A stretch of DNA of 64,000 nucleotides from Anisakis pegreffii (Eukaryota; Nematoda; Chromadorea; Rhabditida; Anisakidae), in contig JAPYMA010000368.1 in NCBI GenBank assembly GCA_035041965.1, positions 1-64,000 on the forward strand, written 5' to 3'. This document shows, piece by piece, positions 16,001 to 27,200 of this stretch. Position 1 is the first letter of the stretch. Each line of letters begins with the position of its first letter. Below the pieces are notes generated by a model. It ran no database searches and was not told where the DNA came from. It saw only the letters and a program-made list of their open reading frames with translations. The translations under genes and the position numbers were made by a program.

Positions 16001-19000
16001 GATGAGACGAGATTGACGTGTGGTAAATGTTCCGGTGCAAGTGTGCATTATCTTTTAATGCTAGAGTCAATTAATTCGTTTCTCGGTATTATTAGGCAAA
16101 CAAAACCGCAGCAAACCCAAATATGAATTATGCAAAAGCAATTATGCACCATTCGAATGCAAAAACTGACGTTTGTCGTCATGAAAACAAGATGGAGTCG
16201 AGTCGATACGATTTACATTAACCAATCGAGCACTTCAATTAATGATAATGCAAACGTAAGCAATTGATCACGAGAGTTAATTCGAATTTTGCATGGAATG
16301 AGTGTGACTGCCAGCAACTTGATTGGACGGCATCTGCATGCACACTGCCATTTCTGTCATAGCGGTTCGATTCCATCCGAGCCACCTCCCATCAGATCAA
16401 CGATGTTATACATTGCGATCCATCATGTTATACATTGCGAACCATTGCATGCTTCTACTCTGGATGTATCTGCATGATTCGAGCATGATCTCCAGACATC
16501 ATCACTCAATTCCATTGAAACCGCCTTAATTTCTATGAGATATGCTCTCTCCATAAGGCTTCTTTGTTCGTGTCGTAGAAGAAATGACTGATTTCGTTTC
16601 GAGCAGTGAAACTTTCTCGTTTCAAGTTCAACTCATAATCGGAACACAGAGTGTTGTTCATCAAAAGATCATTAACCCCAATAAATGACAACTCAATACA
16701 ATGAAACATCCAGTCAGTAACATCTTCACATACTTATCGAAGCACTTCCACTCCTCTTCTCGTAGACACTGCCGAACTAAACTCCTCACTCGCTCTCTGC
16801 TTGAGTTGCCTTTTTTGCTGATTGTGGACGCTTTTCGTTGACACTGTTTGTACTCTTTTTTTGCCGAATGTTGTGACTGTGAGCAACAATAAAACTTGTT
16901 CCGCACGAAGTGTACCAAATTAAACGTTGAGTCCAAGTTTTGATACTTCACAACTTTACGGCGTTTTCTGAATGTTGAATACCGTCGATGACGGTGACCG
17001 TAGACGAAAACTTTCGTTGCATATCGATATGCATTCCGAGAGAAGCGAAGTTCACAAGCAAGACATTTTTGGCATGCACACTGATGATGTTTAGATGAGG
17101 AGTGCCTATCAAGTGAACGGGTGCAGCAAATATTGTGACTGCAGCAAATAAAATTGTTGTGCCAAATGAAATAATGGTCATGCGACGATGAAGAGCGGTG
17201 ACCACAAGCATTCAAACAACAGTTATAACAACAACAGCAATCACAACAACTAAACGATAACAAGCTATTAGGCCAATTTGAACGATTACCCGCAGAGGCA
17301 AATTCCGCCGGATCAACAATTGCACCTGCAGCAGCAAAAATATTCATTTTTAATACTCACCGATTGAATTACATATTCATTTATCTGATCAATTAATTTA
17401 TATATAATAATGACTCGGTAATAGACTCTATTACGGATCGAAACTTGTCGATTTACTTGAAATAGTTCAGCAATCGGTATTTCTTTCAGTGCAATTTCAG
17501 CAACGTGATTAAGAATATTCTAAAGAACCTCTTAATAATTCACACAGTTATTTCAATAAGTCAATCACTGTTAGATCGTTTTCAATAACTTTATAGTTTA
17601 AATCTTGGACATCTCTTTAATAATTCAATTTTCAAAACAAACGATTATTTAATTATTTGCAAACATAATGAATAATAAGTTGATTGGCTGATCATTGCGC
17701 ACATGCATTTGGTTATTATTTTGAGAGAGATGAGGAGGCAAAAACTCATATGTTCGAGCTCGTTAGTTCGAAGAATAAAGTTACGAAAACATCCAATAAT
17801 GATTGACAGAATATGGTCTCAACGATTTACGTGGACCTGATTATCACTATGTTTCGTCAGTTTGTCAGAGGTTATCTAATTCTGCTCTAGGATAACGTCA
17901 ACTAGAATCGGCATTCTTTCACAGAAAGCACATCAATTCATTCAGTGTCAGTAACAATCTTCAATCACTTCAATTCGCAAACCACCAAAACTTTCATCAT
18001 CTATTCCAATTCAGTTATTAATCTCTTATTTATTTCATATGTGCCCTTAGAATGCAAGCAGTAAGAGTGAACAGTATTTAACGGGTGATGCGAATCAAAA
18101 ATAAGCTGTGAACTTTCAGATCAATAACGTTTGCTGATTATGTGTATTAAGTGGTAGAATTGAAGTTGGGAAATGATAAAACATAACGAGAGATTATGTG
18201 CTACTGAATGATAATGTATTAATGCTGATATTATTAGTATGATTAGAAGGTGAGTAAATCAATTGAAATGAAACTAAAGGAAAGAGCATGAAGCAAAGCA
18301 ATTGAAGCGAATCAAGTATATACCTGTGAGATCTGCACCCAATGAATCTTCTGCCTCTGGCGGGGCGTTCCTGCAGAGTAAACAGAATTAAGCGTATAAA
18401 TCAACGACAAAATCAGCTTAATGAGATCATCTTTCCCATATTATTTGATTAGTACTACCCGTATAGCTTTGGCTAGCTATTACAGATGAATCAGAATGAC
18501 AATAAACATACCAATGTTATGAACACGTTATAAACATTTACAACCTGTGAAAAGCATCAACATTTAACGATGCAATTAACTGATGGCTCTTCGCTAGCAT
18601 ATGGAGGTATGTAACGCATCAATAGCTATTGCTAGATGAATACGTCAATTGCTATTTATGAATGATTCAACGTTAAGAGCAAGAAAGCGTGATGGGTATT
18701 TGTGAATGATGTGAGAATAGACGCAAATGAGTTTGGCGATATTGTTGCCTTGCAAAAAAACTTCACTACTGAGAAGCAAAAACGTCACTGTTTTAACGTT
18801 CAGCGAATCTATGAGAAATTATTGAGCGGTGGTAAACGAGATGAATCTTTGAAGCGATTTTGTGGACCCCATAAATTTCGATCAAAAACTTTTGTAAAGA
18901 GAGAAATGATCATAACTTTGAAACAGTGTGAAGGAACATGCTTCCAGCCCTTCATACACGCATCTTCAGAAAATAATTCAAACTCGATTCCATAAGCTAT

Positions 19001-22000
19001 TCATTCGCTGACGTTCGTAAACAACAAGCGTAAACATTGCAGTGAGAAGAGGCAACATTACCAGTATGGCAAATAAGACCGCATCTAAATGCTGCTGAAT
19101 GCAAGCGATTCATGCAAATATCCCAAATGCTATTTACCAACAGCCAAATCAGTGCAGCAATGAAGATATTTGATCATGAATATTACCGCAGGCTGATTAA
19201 TTGCATAAAAGTTGTTATTTATAATTAACAGATCACAGTCGACAGCTCATTTTGTTAGATTCTGACGATCAATTAAGAAAGCAAATATCTAATCAGAGAA
19301 TGAAATGAATTGATTAAAAGATGTAGCAGGCGATCATATCGTCAAATAATTGAGTCTTTTTCAAATTCAGCAACAATTTTCTTTCAATGAATATTAGTCA
19401 ACATGTAACCGGAAATACTTCAATGATTCGCGATTTCCCAACGAATCACTTGAAAATAATTTACTTTGAACACTTACATTAAATAACGAAGTCAAAAAAT
19501 GGATGTCCATAAATATGCGATAAAGAAACAAGCTATTTCAAAAGGGATATTATACATCAGAAGAAAACATCACTAAAAGCATCGCCATCCAGAATGGAAT
19601 CATGAATGGAATTGGTTGCATTCAAGAATCTTTGAGCAAGAATTCGTTTCGCAGAATATTGGACAGAGATGTTTGATTTACGAATATTAGATAAAAATAG
19701 TTAAATAGAGGTAAAATGATGGAGAGAATAAAATAAATAAATGAATATTTCAGAAAAATAAACGGAAAGTGATCTTGCAAAGAAAGTTGTTGCATCACGA
19801 CCTTGCGCAGAGAATATGTTCGAAATACTTTTTTATTCGTCTCACTTCGTGAGAAGTGATTACACTATCACTATAATTTCAATTGATTCAGCAAAACTAA
19901 CTGGTCTTGATCAGCATTATTCTGAGGTTGAGAAGGCTCATCAGGAGTTGAGTCGAACTGCGACTGCTCCTCGGTTCGCGGTGATTCCAAATTCACCGAA
20001 CTGTCATCACGAGGTGATTGCAATATCTCGGAACCGTTCTGACCGAATTCATCCTGCCAATCTGCTGAAATATCGATCCTGGATAAATTCAAAACAAAAC
20101 CAAGTCAATTCACTAGTCCATTCAAATACACTGACATTTTTGTGCGATTGAACAATGAATTAAACAAATGGCATATGTAAATAAATAAATAAATGTATAA
20201 CAAACAAAACAATTCATCGACTCCAAAACATTCGAATAAATTTTTATAGAGTACAATAAACGAAGAATGAACCAATGCTGAGCAACTACTCAATCCTGAA
20301 TGAATTCAGATATTCAGATAAGCCACAATCAGCCAGAAGAATGCAGAGTGGCTACTAACCCTCGTTGCTGATATGATTCGCAAGGTTCACGTCCATTGTC
20401 GTACTCTGTGACATGTGTGCACTAATCAAATCGGACACACCACGAATCGTCGCAGCATCCAACGAGCTTGCCATACCTCCCGATCTGTAATTAGTCTCAT
20501 CCTAACCAATTCAATACATCATCTTCACTATACCAAACCATAACCGTCAAAAAACGTTATGAATTTCATAAGCAATTAGAATAACGATGAAAATTCACAA
20601 TTCTTTTTATAGAAATTGCGATAATCAACAAAAGACCACGACCCCACCACCATGAAAGACATGAAAGAAATGTACACTCACAAACATCAAATATGCTCAG
20701 AATTACACTCAACGTTGAGAATTGTTATCAAAACAGCAACGAATCGTGCTTTAAGAACAAGAAAGTTTAAGGCATTCTATGCACACATGATATTTTTGAG
20801 CATAAATATGTTGCACATATGGTTTTCATAGTGGAATATTCAGTTAAAAATTAACGCAGGAATGGAATTATCGGAAACTTTTTCATCCACTATAGCTTCA
20901 TTCCTTGGCATCTTTTCGTTTCGAAAGGCTCAATGAAATGTTACGAACGATAGATGAAAAGCGTGAAAAATGATAAAACTTCTAAAGCAAATGAAAGATA
21001 ATCATTATTGGAAAGAAATTCAACGATAAAAACATCATAAAAGGACAAAACGAAACGATCGAATAAGCCGAATGTCAGGAATCAAAAATAAAACTTTCAC
21101 CGATAACTTAGGGATCGTTAATAGCGATTTTATGAGATGTAATGCGACCGATAAAATGAGACGGAAAACTGCGGAAAATTTGTCAAATTTCGTTGAAAAC
21201 TTACGTCCAATCGGTATCGCTTGCCGGTGAGAGTGGTAGGTAACGACTATAAGTATTTTGATCAAAAACAGTCAATTTTTTTGGAAAATAATTCTAAATT
21301 ACCGAAACGCATTCTTACATTTTAGAAAATACTTTTAGTTCATTTACTAGTGCGGATTACCAATTATATCAATTCAGCAAACAATTCAGTTGGAAACTGA
21401 CGCTGCGTGTCACTATCGAAAAGCGAACGAGAACGGAAGAGGAGAGGAGAAACCAGATAGTGAAGGCAATTTTTATTGAGATTCGAAGGGTGAGTAATAA
21501 ATGCAATCATCACTTTCACATGTACCATACCTCTCTATGTTCACGGATATTCGTTTGCTGATCTCTTCCTCACAAGCAGAAAACCTTGAGGGAATCAGAC
21601 AACATCGCACTTAAAAGCACTCAATCGAAATCTCTGATTATTTATTTGCAAAATTCAACAGTAATTTAACAACTGGTCATAATTCTCATGCAGTTAGCGT
21701 TTTGTTGACTCTCTTCAAACGGCTTCTCTAGCTTTCGTTGCGAAATTACCATTCAAAATAAACGAAGATAATGTTTATCGCTTCAAAAAAAAACTCGTTT
21801 TAAGCTTTATGATCTAATCGTGCCAAGACTGTGACATCACTGCTTCCAACTCCCTTTATTCTTAAAAAATATTCTCTTAAGATTATTCTCGAGTCAAAAA
21901 TTTGTTTTCGACTTCAACAATTTTTGATCGTTGCATTATCGAAAATTACTTGCTCACATTTAATTTTTCTTCTAAGTTCAATTGAGAAAATTTTTTGAAT

Positions 22001-24206
22001 AATCAACTAACAATTTTATCAAATTTATTACTTCCTTTTAGGAAGTGTAACATTCAAAAAAAGCGATTAATTGTATCTACGAAAGGCAGCATTTCAAAAC
22101 CAATGACAGCAGACAATCTAATTGTGAGTGGAGTGAATCTCGGGAAAGTGCATTAAAATATGATGTGGATGTCATAACTGGATATCGGGTGACAAGAAAT
22201 AATACAATCCTTAAATTTACACAATCGAAATATAAGTGAAATGATGTACTTCCGGCTCGGAGCAAGCTTTTTTCGAGTGAAATTCCAAAACTTTAAGCAC
22301 CTAAAAAGATCAACTCAGATCTGCGTCTGAACTGAATACCAAATTCTCGGAAAACTAATACGGTTCGTCACTCGAATATGAAATAGCACCATTCGAATAA
22401 GTCAACAAAACGAATGATTAACAAATGAAGACAAACTTTGCTCTGAGATGTTGCGATGGTATTGGCATATTTTGCATCATTTCAAATTTATCGCTGCCCA
22501 TCAAATATTTCGTACGTTCCATATGATCGATGTGTGTTCGCAACAAAACGTTGTAACGTTCGTGTAACTTATCGAATTCATTCTTCTGATCCGTTTCACG
22601 CTCCTCCAAACGGGCAGCTAAAACATACGTCTTCAAGGAATCGTTGGCTGCGTTGCAACCACCAAATAATACCTCGTAATGCTAACAGTTGCTTACTGCT
22701 GTGCAGAATACAAAACGGCAATAATAACACAGCTTTCCTTAAGATAGTCAATGACCAACAGAAATTCAGACAGAGTCAGTGGCTTTTATATAACAAAACA
22801 GAAGTATTTGTTAGCAGAGGTGAATATTATCAGAATGGAACCTTTAAGAATCAAGGAAAATGTTTGCTTGTCACATTCAACAAATGTATCACAATGCAAT
22901 CATAATTGATGAGATTTCTTGAGACTGCGAATTTTTGTGAGCAAATAACGGAAAATCTGGCTAATGAGGATCTCAAATGAGAGTAAAGGCTGATTGATGG
23001 GGGTAAACACTCGATAAGCAGTGAGTTTGGCTGCAGAGTTTGAGTGTTACTTATACAGTGACTGCAACAGGTTGAAGTCGATCGACAACAAATTTGGGAA
23101 TATTTCTCGAGATCAAATACCATGAACAAGGACGATGGCTTTGTATTCGGGCTCAACCCTTGTAAGGGTTTGAGCCCGAATGCAAAGAGATACGTTATCG
23201 GTATGAAGAGAGTACCGTGATCAGAGGCATTTTTTGCTTTCAACTCGAGCATTCGCATGATCGATTCCAGTGATTCGATTTTACTTTCCAATTCATGAAT
23301 CTGCTCCACTGATGAGTCTTCAATTTCCAAGCATTTCTGAAATTTCACCATAATTCATACAAACATTCACTGATCATTCATTGTATTACCTTATTGTTTT
23401 TTGAAAATTGAGTGTTGAAATTATTTTCAAGTGATTGAGAGCAACCGTCGCTGTGAATTCGAGGTGAGTTGAGAAGCAGAGAACGAGAAGCGAATAAAAA
23501 TGAACAATGAGGGTTGCACTGCTCACGCATTCACCCGAGTGCAACTGCTCACACTTACCGAATATGAGCAAACCAATGAATGAATACAATGTTAAATCAA
23601 CGACCTGATCCTGAGCACGACGCAATTGTTTTTCGCGTTCGTACTGCGTCATCAGCTGTTCATTATCCTCTTTCAACATCTCCAAATCAACCGAATATTC
23701 CTCCTTCTCCAGATACGCCAAATCCAAACATTCCAATACGTTCACCACTAATGGCATCAAATTCTGAGAGTAATAAATCAACGGGACTTGCACTAATGTC
23801 TTGAAAGATAACAAATCTCCACATTCATTAGAGGATAAGCCTTGAAATGGTTTCGTTTCTGCTTATTTAAGGAATTTCGGTATTCGGGCTGTGCACGAGA
23901 ATTACAACAATCTCGTGATTGGAAACAGTAATTGTCGTTATTTTCGAACTGAGAGAACCACGAATGAGGGGAAGTACGTCATTTCGGAAATGTTAGATTT
24001 GTATGACAAAGACAGCGACACTGATTATTTACATATTCTGACAAGTGTAAAATGAGTCATGTTCTCACTTTGACACTATCCTCTCCGGACTTTTGTATCA
24101 TAGTTTCGAATTCTTTATAGATCGATGAGGCAAGTACTTGAACTTTATCTGACATGACTCGAGAATCATCACCCGATCCTACGGATCCAGTCGTACCGTA
24201 TACAAC
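1319..24206 (-). CDS. unc-16: UNC-16 / JIP3-JIP4 family scaffold protein (whole gene model)
   Basis: Cytoplasmic scaffold that links JNK-pathway kinases and cargo vesicles to kinesin-1 and dynein for axonal transport (family knowledge). At least 26 exons were found by matching the animal JIP3/JIP4 protein from end to end: N-terminal RH1 and coiled coil, leucine zipper, RH2, and a C-terminal WD40-like propeller ending in a conserved LIVWEV motif. Located exons give about 1,140 codons, close to the usual 1,150-1,350. Three gaps remain. The initiator exon is upstream of 24206; the first exon found reads [10 protein letters not shown]..., which in human JIP4 follows a short leader, and an in-frame ATG also lies inside it before SDKVQ. 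One phase break lies between 20360 and 20078. A variable linker between 8236 and 4314 is unresolved. The stop is TAA at 1321-1319. Three blocks follow with exon coordinates. Confidence 0.95.
4391..4445. repeat. Short palindrome in unc-16 intron
   Basis: Arms 4391-4415 and 4422-4445 are near-perfect reverse complements (core AAACGGAGTGG) around a 6-base loop. It lies in the intron just upstream of exon 4314-4182. It could be a foldback repeat or an RNA hairpin. Confidence 0.7.
10378..18370 (-). CDS. unc-16: unc-16 exons: leucine zipper and RH2 domain
   Basis: Exons: 18370-18324, 17325-17290, 12932-12818, 12038-11903, 11419-11232, 11035-10904, 10573-10378, all joined in consistent phase. The 36-bp exon 17325-17290 is followed by a 4.36-kb intron. 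Exon 12932-12818 reads [20 protein letters not shown], the conserved leucine zipper through which JIP3/4 contacts kinesin light chain and ARF6; exon 12038-11903 continues the coil. Exon 11419-11232 carries RH2 ([20 protein letters not shown]), the segment that binds phosphorylated RAB8/RAB10 in mammals. Exon 10573-10378 has the conserved [11 protein letters not shown] and [10 protein letters not shown] motifs. Exon 11035-10904 ends in TA before GTAAAT, and the codon is completed as TAT by the next exon, so the apparent TAG there is not a real stop. Confidence 0.94.
15646..16126 (+). CDS. Possible zinc-ribbon gene in unc-16 intron (two fragments)
   Basis: Two plus-strand open pieces sit in the 4.4-kb unc-16 intron. 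The first starts at ATG 15646, runs through an acidic Ser-rich stretch ([14 protein letters not shown]) and contains CRYC at about 15799-15810; it stops at 15879. The second, 15995-16126, has [19 protein letters not shown] and stops at TGA 16124-16126. Two CxxC knuckles about 25 residues apart would make a zinc ribbon. A join from CC|GTCTAG (about 15860) to GACGAG|ATTG (about 16010) keeps frame, but its acceptor is poor, and the better acceptor CTAG at 15994 does not fit phase. I cannot name the family, and it may be a decayed gene. Confidence 0.3.
16403..16446. repeat. Two tandem copies of a 22-bp unit
   Basis: ATGTTATACATTGCGA followed by TCCATC, then the same with ACCATT. It lies in the large unc-16 intron, just downstream of the read-through ORF. 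Confidence 0.8.
16661..17289 (-). CDS. Possible unc-16 read-through 3' exon (Cys-rich, C-terminal membrane segment)
   Basis: Exon 17325-17290 of unc-16 stays open in its own frame past its splice donor for 208 more codons, to a TGA at 16663-16661. It lies inside the longest open frame in the window (17347-16661). In DNA this AT-rich, stops are expected every 15-20 codons, so such a run is unlikely by chance. The predicted tail has Cys clusters ([21 protein letters not shown]), a basic middle ([18 protein letters not shown]), a charged [20 protein letters not shown] stretch, and ends in a hydrophobic segment ([20 protein letters not shown]). If the donor at 17289 is skipped, the result would be a short UNC-16 holding RH1 and the first coil but lacking zipper, RH2 and propeller, with a tail anchor. 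I know no family for the tail. No clear AATAAA lies just downstream. Confidence 0.4.
18702..18995 (+). CDS. CUB-like ORF nested antisense in an unc-16 intron
   Basis: A plus-strand open frame lies in the unc-16 intron between 19902 and 18370. Its start (GTG) is only the edge of the open frame; a likely 3' splice site is GAATAG before 18720 and a possible donor is A|GTGTGA near 18931. The translated core has the layout of the second half of a CUB domain: a beta strand [10 protein letters not shown], then C-FNVQRIYE (compare the family's C-x-D-x-V-x-IYD/E), SGGKRDESL, and [13 protein letters not shown] (compare GRFCGxxxPxxF), followed by [10 protein letters not shown] domains occur in secreted or cell-surface proteins. 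No first half or signal peptide was found nearby, so this is either one exon of a nested gene or a relic. Confidence 0.45.
   Translation: MNDVRIDANEFGDIVALQKNFTTEKQKRHCFNVQRIYEKLLSGGKRDESLKRFCGPHKFRSKTFVKREMIITLKQCEGTCFQPFIHASSENNSNSIP
19902..24206 (-). CDS. unc-16: unc-16 exons: RH1 domain, first coiled coil, linker
   Basis: Exons, in transcript order: 24206-24069, 23763-23605, 23336-23216, 22617-22437, 20484-20360, 20078-19902. The first two carry the RH1 region ([12 protein letters not shown], then [13 protein letters not shown] and [14 protein letters not shown]), which in JIP3/4 binds dynein light intermediate chain and kinesin heavy chain. The third and fourth form a coiled coil ([10 protein letters not shown], then [17 protein letters not shown]). 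The last two are a Ser/acid-rich linker typical of the family. Phases agree across the first four junctions. At 20360 the exon ends in phase 1, but the next exon is open only if entered in phase 2, so a small exon of length 3n+1, or a different donor, is missing. The first exon begins after TTCAG in phase 0, so another exon or a trans-splice site precedes it. Confidence 0.93.
23139..23187. repeat. Short palindrome in unc-16 intron
   Basis: Arms 23139-23161 and 23164-23187 pair as CTTTGTATTCGGGCTCAA..., with one mismatch and one single-base bulge, around a 2-base loop. It lies in the intron between exons 23336-23216 and 22617-22437 and is GC-richer than its surroundings. Confidence 0.75.
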
Positions 24207-27200
24207 CTGAATTTTTAAGTGGATGAGCGACTGATTTAATTTTCTTCATTTTGAAGGTTCATCAAATCCGAATATGGCCTAAGCTGTAAAGTGCTGACGA
24301 ATGAGACTTAATGTGATATGAAACGATAAAACTTGATCCACCCGAATCAAGCAGCAATCTCGTTTTGCAAGAATAAAATTGTTAATGTGAGAGATAATTC
24401 TCGAATTTCTCCACGAAACCAATAGTTGGAAAATATTTTCACGAATACTCTTCTTCTATCATTCTGGGTGATCATACTTGATGAATTTTCGTTGAAAACT
24501 GTTTTCTGTCTGATCGTATGATTCGGATTGCAGTCATTTTGAGGCGATTGGGATAACGATCGAAATGCTTTGATTGAATGCAGCGCAAAAGAAATAAGAA
24601 AAGTGAAGAAAGAAAACAGAAAAATGAGAGTAATAGACGGAGAGCGGTGTTCAGTGTGGAATTGCTTCGGTGATAATTCAGTTGAAATCGTTCAAAACAA
24701 CGACGAGTTTTTGATATGACGTTCACTAATCTGATTAGGAATATTGACGCCCCTCATACCGTGAATGCTTCGGCTATCAAAAGTAACGCTAATATAGTTT
24801 TAGTTACTAATTCCCTCTTACTAACACTTCGACTTCCTAACTTCTGCAAAAATTGGATGAAGAAACTGTGTAGTGGACGTTGTTATCAATCACAAAAATC
24901 ATTCGAGAGGCCAAAAATTCAGCGTATTCTTTTATCTTTGTTGTGGGAATATTTTCGAGTGTAGTATATGTGACCATCATATTATTCTAAACGTTAATCA
25001 TGAAAGATGGAATTGTTCACAAACAATTGCAGTTCACAAAATCAAAATCTTATTGAGCGCCAATAGAAGGTGAACTTATTTTGAGATGATTTTAGAAGTT
25101 GACGAATCATGCATAGATCAGTGAGGCTCATTATTAGAAACAAAATAATCAAATTTATATCTGACTGAACGAAAACAAAAATGATGAAAATGCAGACAAA
25201 ATGAACGTGACTAAAGCATTATGAAAATAATTATCCGAGTAAATGAATTCCTCCGCAAACGATTTTAAAAAATACAAACCAACATAAATAGTGAAGAATG
25301 ATATGATAAAATGATATGATAAAGTGTTGTTGGTAAAATGACAGGACAACATAAACGTCACAACACATTAATTGTCTATGCTGTTCGAAGATATGCATTC
25401 ACATATACAACGGTATACAGCATATCATAACGCAACATTTGTTCGCATAACATTATCTCACATACTCGTTATCATATCGATGATATGATAATGAAAACTG
25501 CATGCTTAGATCCTCTCAGAGATATTCATTTTACCCAAAGGATTCATCCTTAAACAATCACAATCAATTGATACGCGCCAAGCTGATAGGACCTATCACG
25601 AAGAGGAATGTTTACATTCTCATACACAGTAAAAAGTAGAGCGACGTGGAGCAAAAAACTGAACACATGAATTTGACCTTATAGTTGCGTGTTTGCAGTG
25701 GTGATAAGCCGTATCACAATTTTACAGTCACGTTAATTCTCACAAAAATGGAACTTGCAGTTGTTAAAGTACAGTGGAATGAATCAATCAACTTCGCCCA
25801 ACAATTGACCGCATTTCATTAGATGATTTGAACTGAGCTATCACAAGAACGAATACATCGACTCCCGTCGTTATGAAATTTGCTGCGAAGAAACTTTGAT
25901 TTGAGACAGAATTCTTTTTTTTGATAAATGCATTTCTTATACTTCTTTTACGTACTTCTTCCCAAACGTTAGTCGACAGGAATGAACGGTACCCGTATAA
26001 AGCCTGAACTGCACAGTAGGAAACTACACGCGGAGTACGTGCAACCAGACGCATATTCTCATGGATGCATAAATGAGCCAGATGACTTTGATACTTCAAA
26101 ACACAACTTCATTTGCAACATCTGAGAATGCTCACAACTTAAAGAAGTTATGTTTGCTCGTGATGATACCCACCGTAAATTTATACACTCTGCTTTTTTT
26201 CCAATTTTTTCTTGAAAAATTAATTTTGTTTGCCACGGGATTTCGTGGAAATTTATGTGCAATCCATATATTGAGATGATAGGGATACATTCGGTGCTTG
26301 TGTTCGATTGCGTCTGCCATCTACATTGATAAAGTGAATAAAGATCATATGAAATAGAATGAGAGCATTCGTGAATAATCAATGGCGAAGGAAATAGAAA
26401 ACAGTCGAATATTATTTGATGAGAATGGAAGTAAGTGGAATTTTCATAAAAGTATCAAATCAGATGAAGGAGAACATTATTCTAGATGAATGAAAAGATG
26501 GGAAAAGAGCACCGATATGAAAATCTACACGAGTCAGATCTGATATGGAAATGTTTACAGTGTTCAAATGGAAACGTTCATGTATGCATGGCTTTAAGAG
26601 AAAAATTTATGGTTATTAGATAAACAAAAAATGAGTAATTCAATAATTCTTCAGTGACCATATACAATTTCTGGAGAATAATTTTGTCAACTAACATAAA
26701 TTGTTTTGTTTTAATTTACTTCATGAACAATTTGAAAAACAGAACTTACTTCAGACATTTAAGATTGTGCTTTAGATTAATCTGAAGTGTAACGCTCTCG
26801 ATAGTCACTAAACATTTCGGTTATTTCCTAAACACACCGCAGCTGTTCAGCAAAAAAGAAAACAGAATGAGTCATGCTCCAGCTATAAGCATCAGTTGTT
26901 TATAAATGATTACAATTTCTAAAGATAACTCCTCTCTGCGAAATCGCCTCGTTCTGAATCCTTTTAGCAAGACTAATACTTCCATCTATTTTGGAATACA
27001 TATTACCATAAGAGTATTGAAAATTCAAGGTTTTTCAACGTAACAATTTATTGAAAAAAACTGTTAAGTCGTGGCTGGTGATGAAAAATATGACAATGAG
27101 AAAGAATTATTTACTCAATAGTCAGGATTTCCGACAAGCATGACTTGTTAGGAATCATGATTAAACTGAAATCGATAACGTCAATTCATGCTTCCGAAAC

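Noticed and set aside
16363..16383. GGTTCGATTCC, a perfect tRNA B-box
   Set aside because: No A-box, acceptor stem or cloverleaf can be formed around it.
22456..22905. 149-codon plus-strand frame
   Set aside because: Its first third is antisense to a conserved unc-16 exon and the rest has no motif or splice support.
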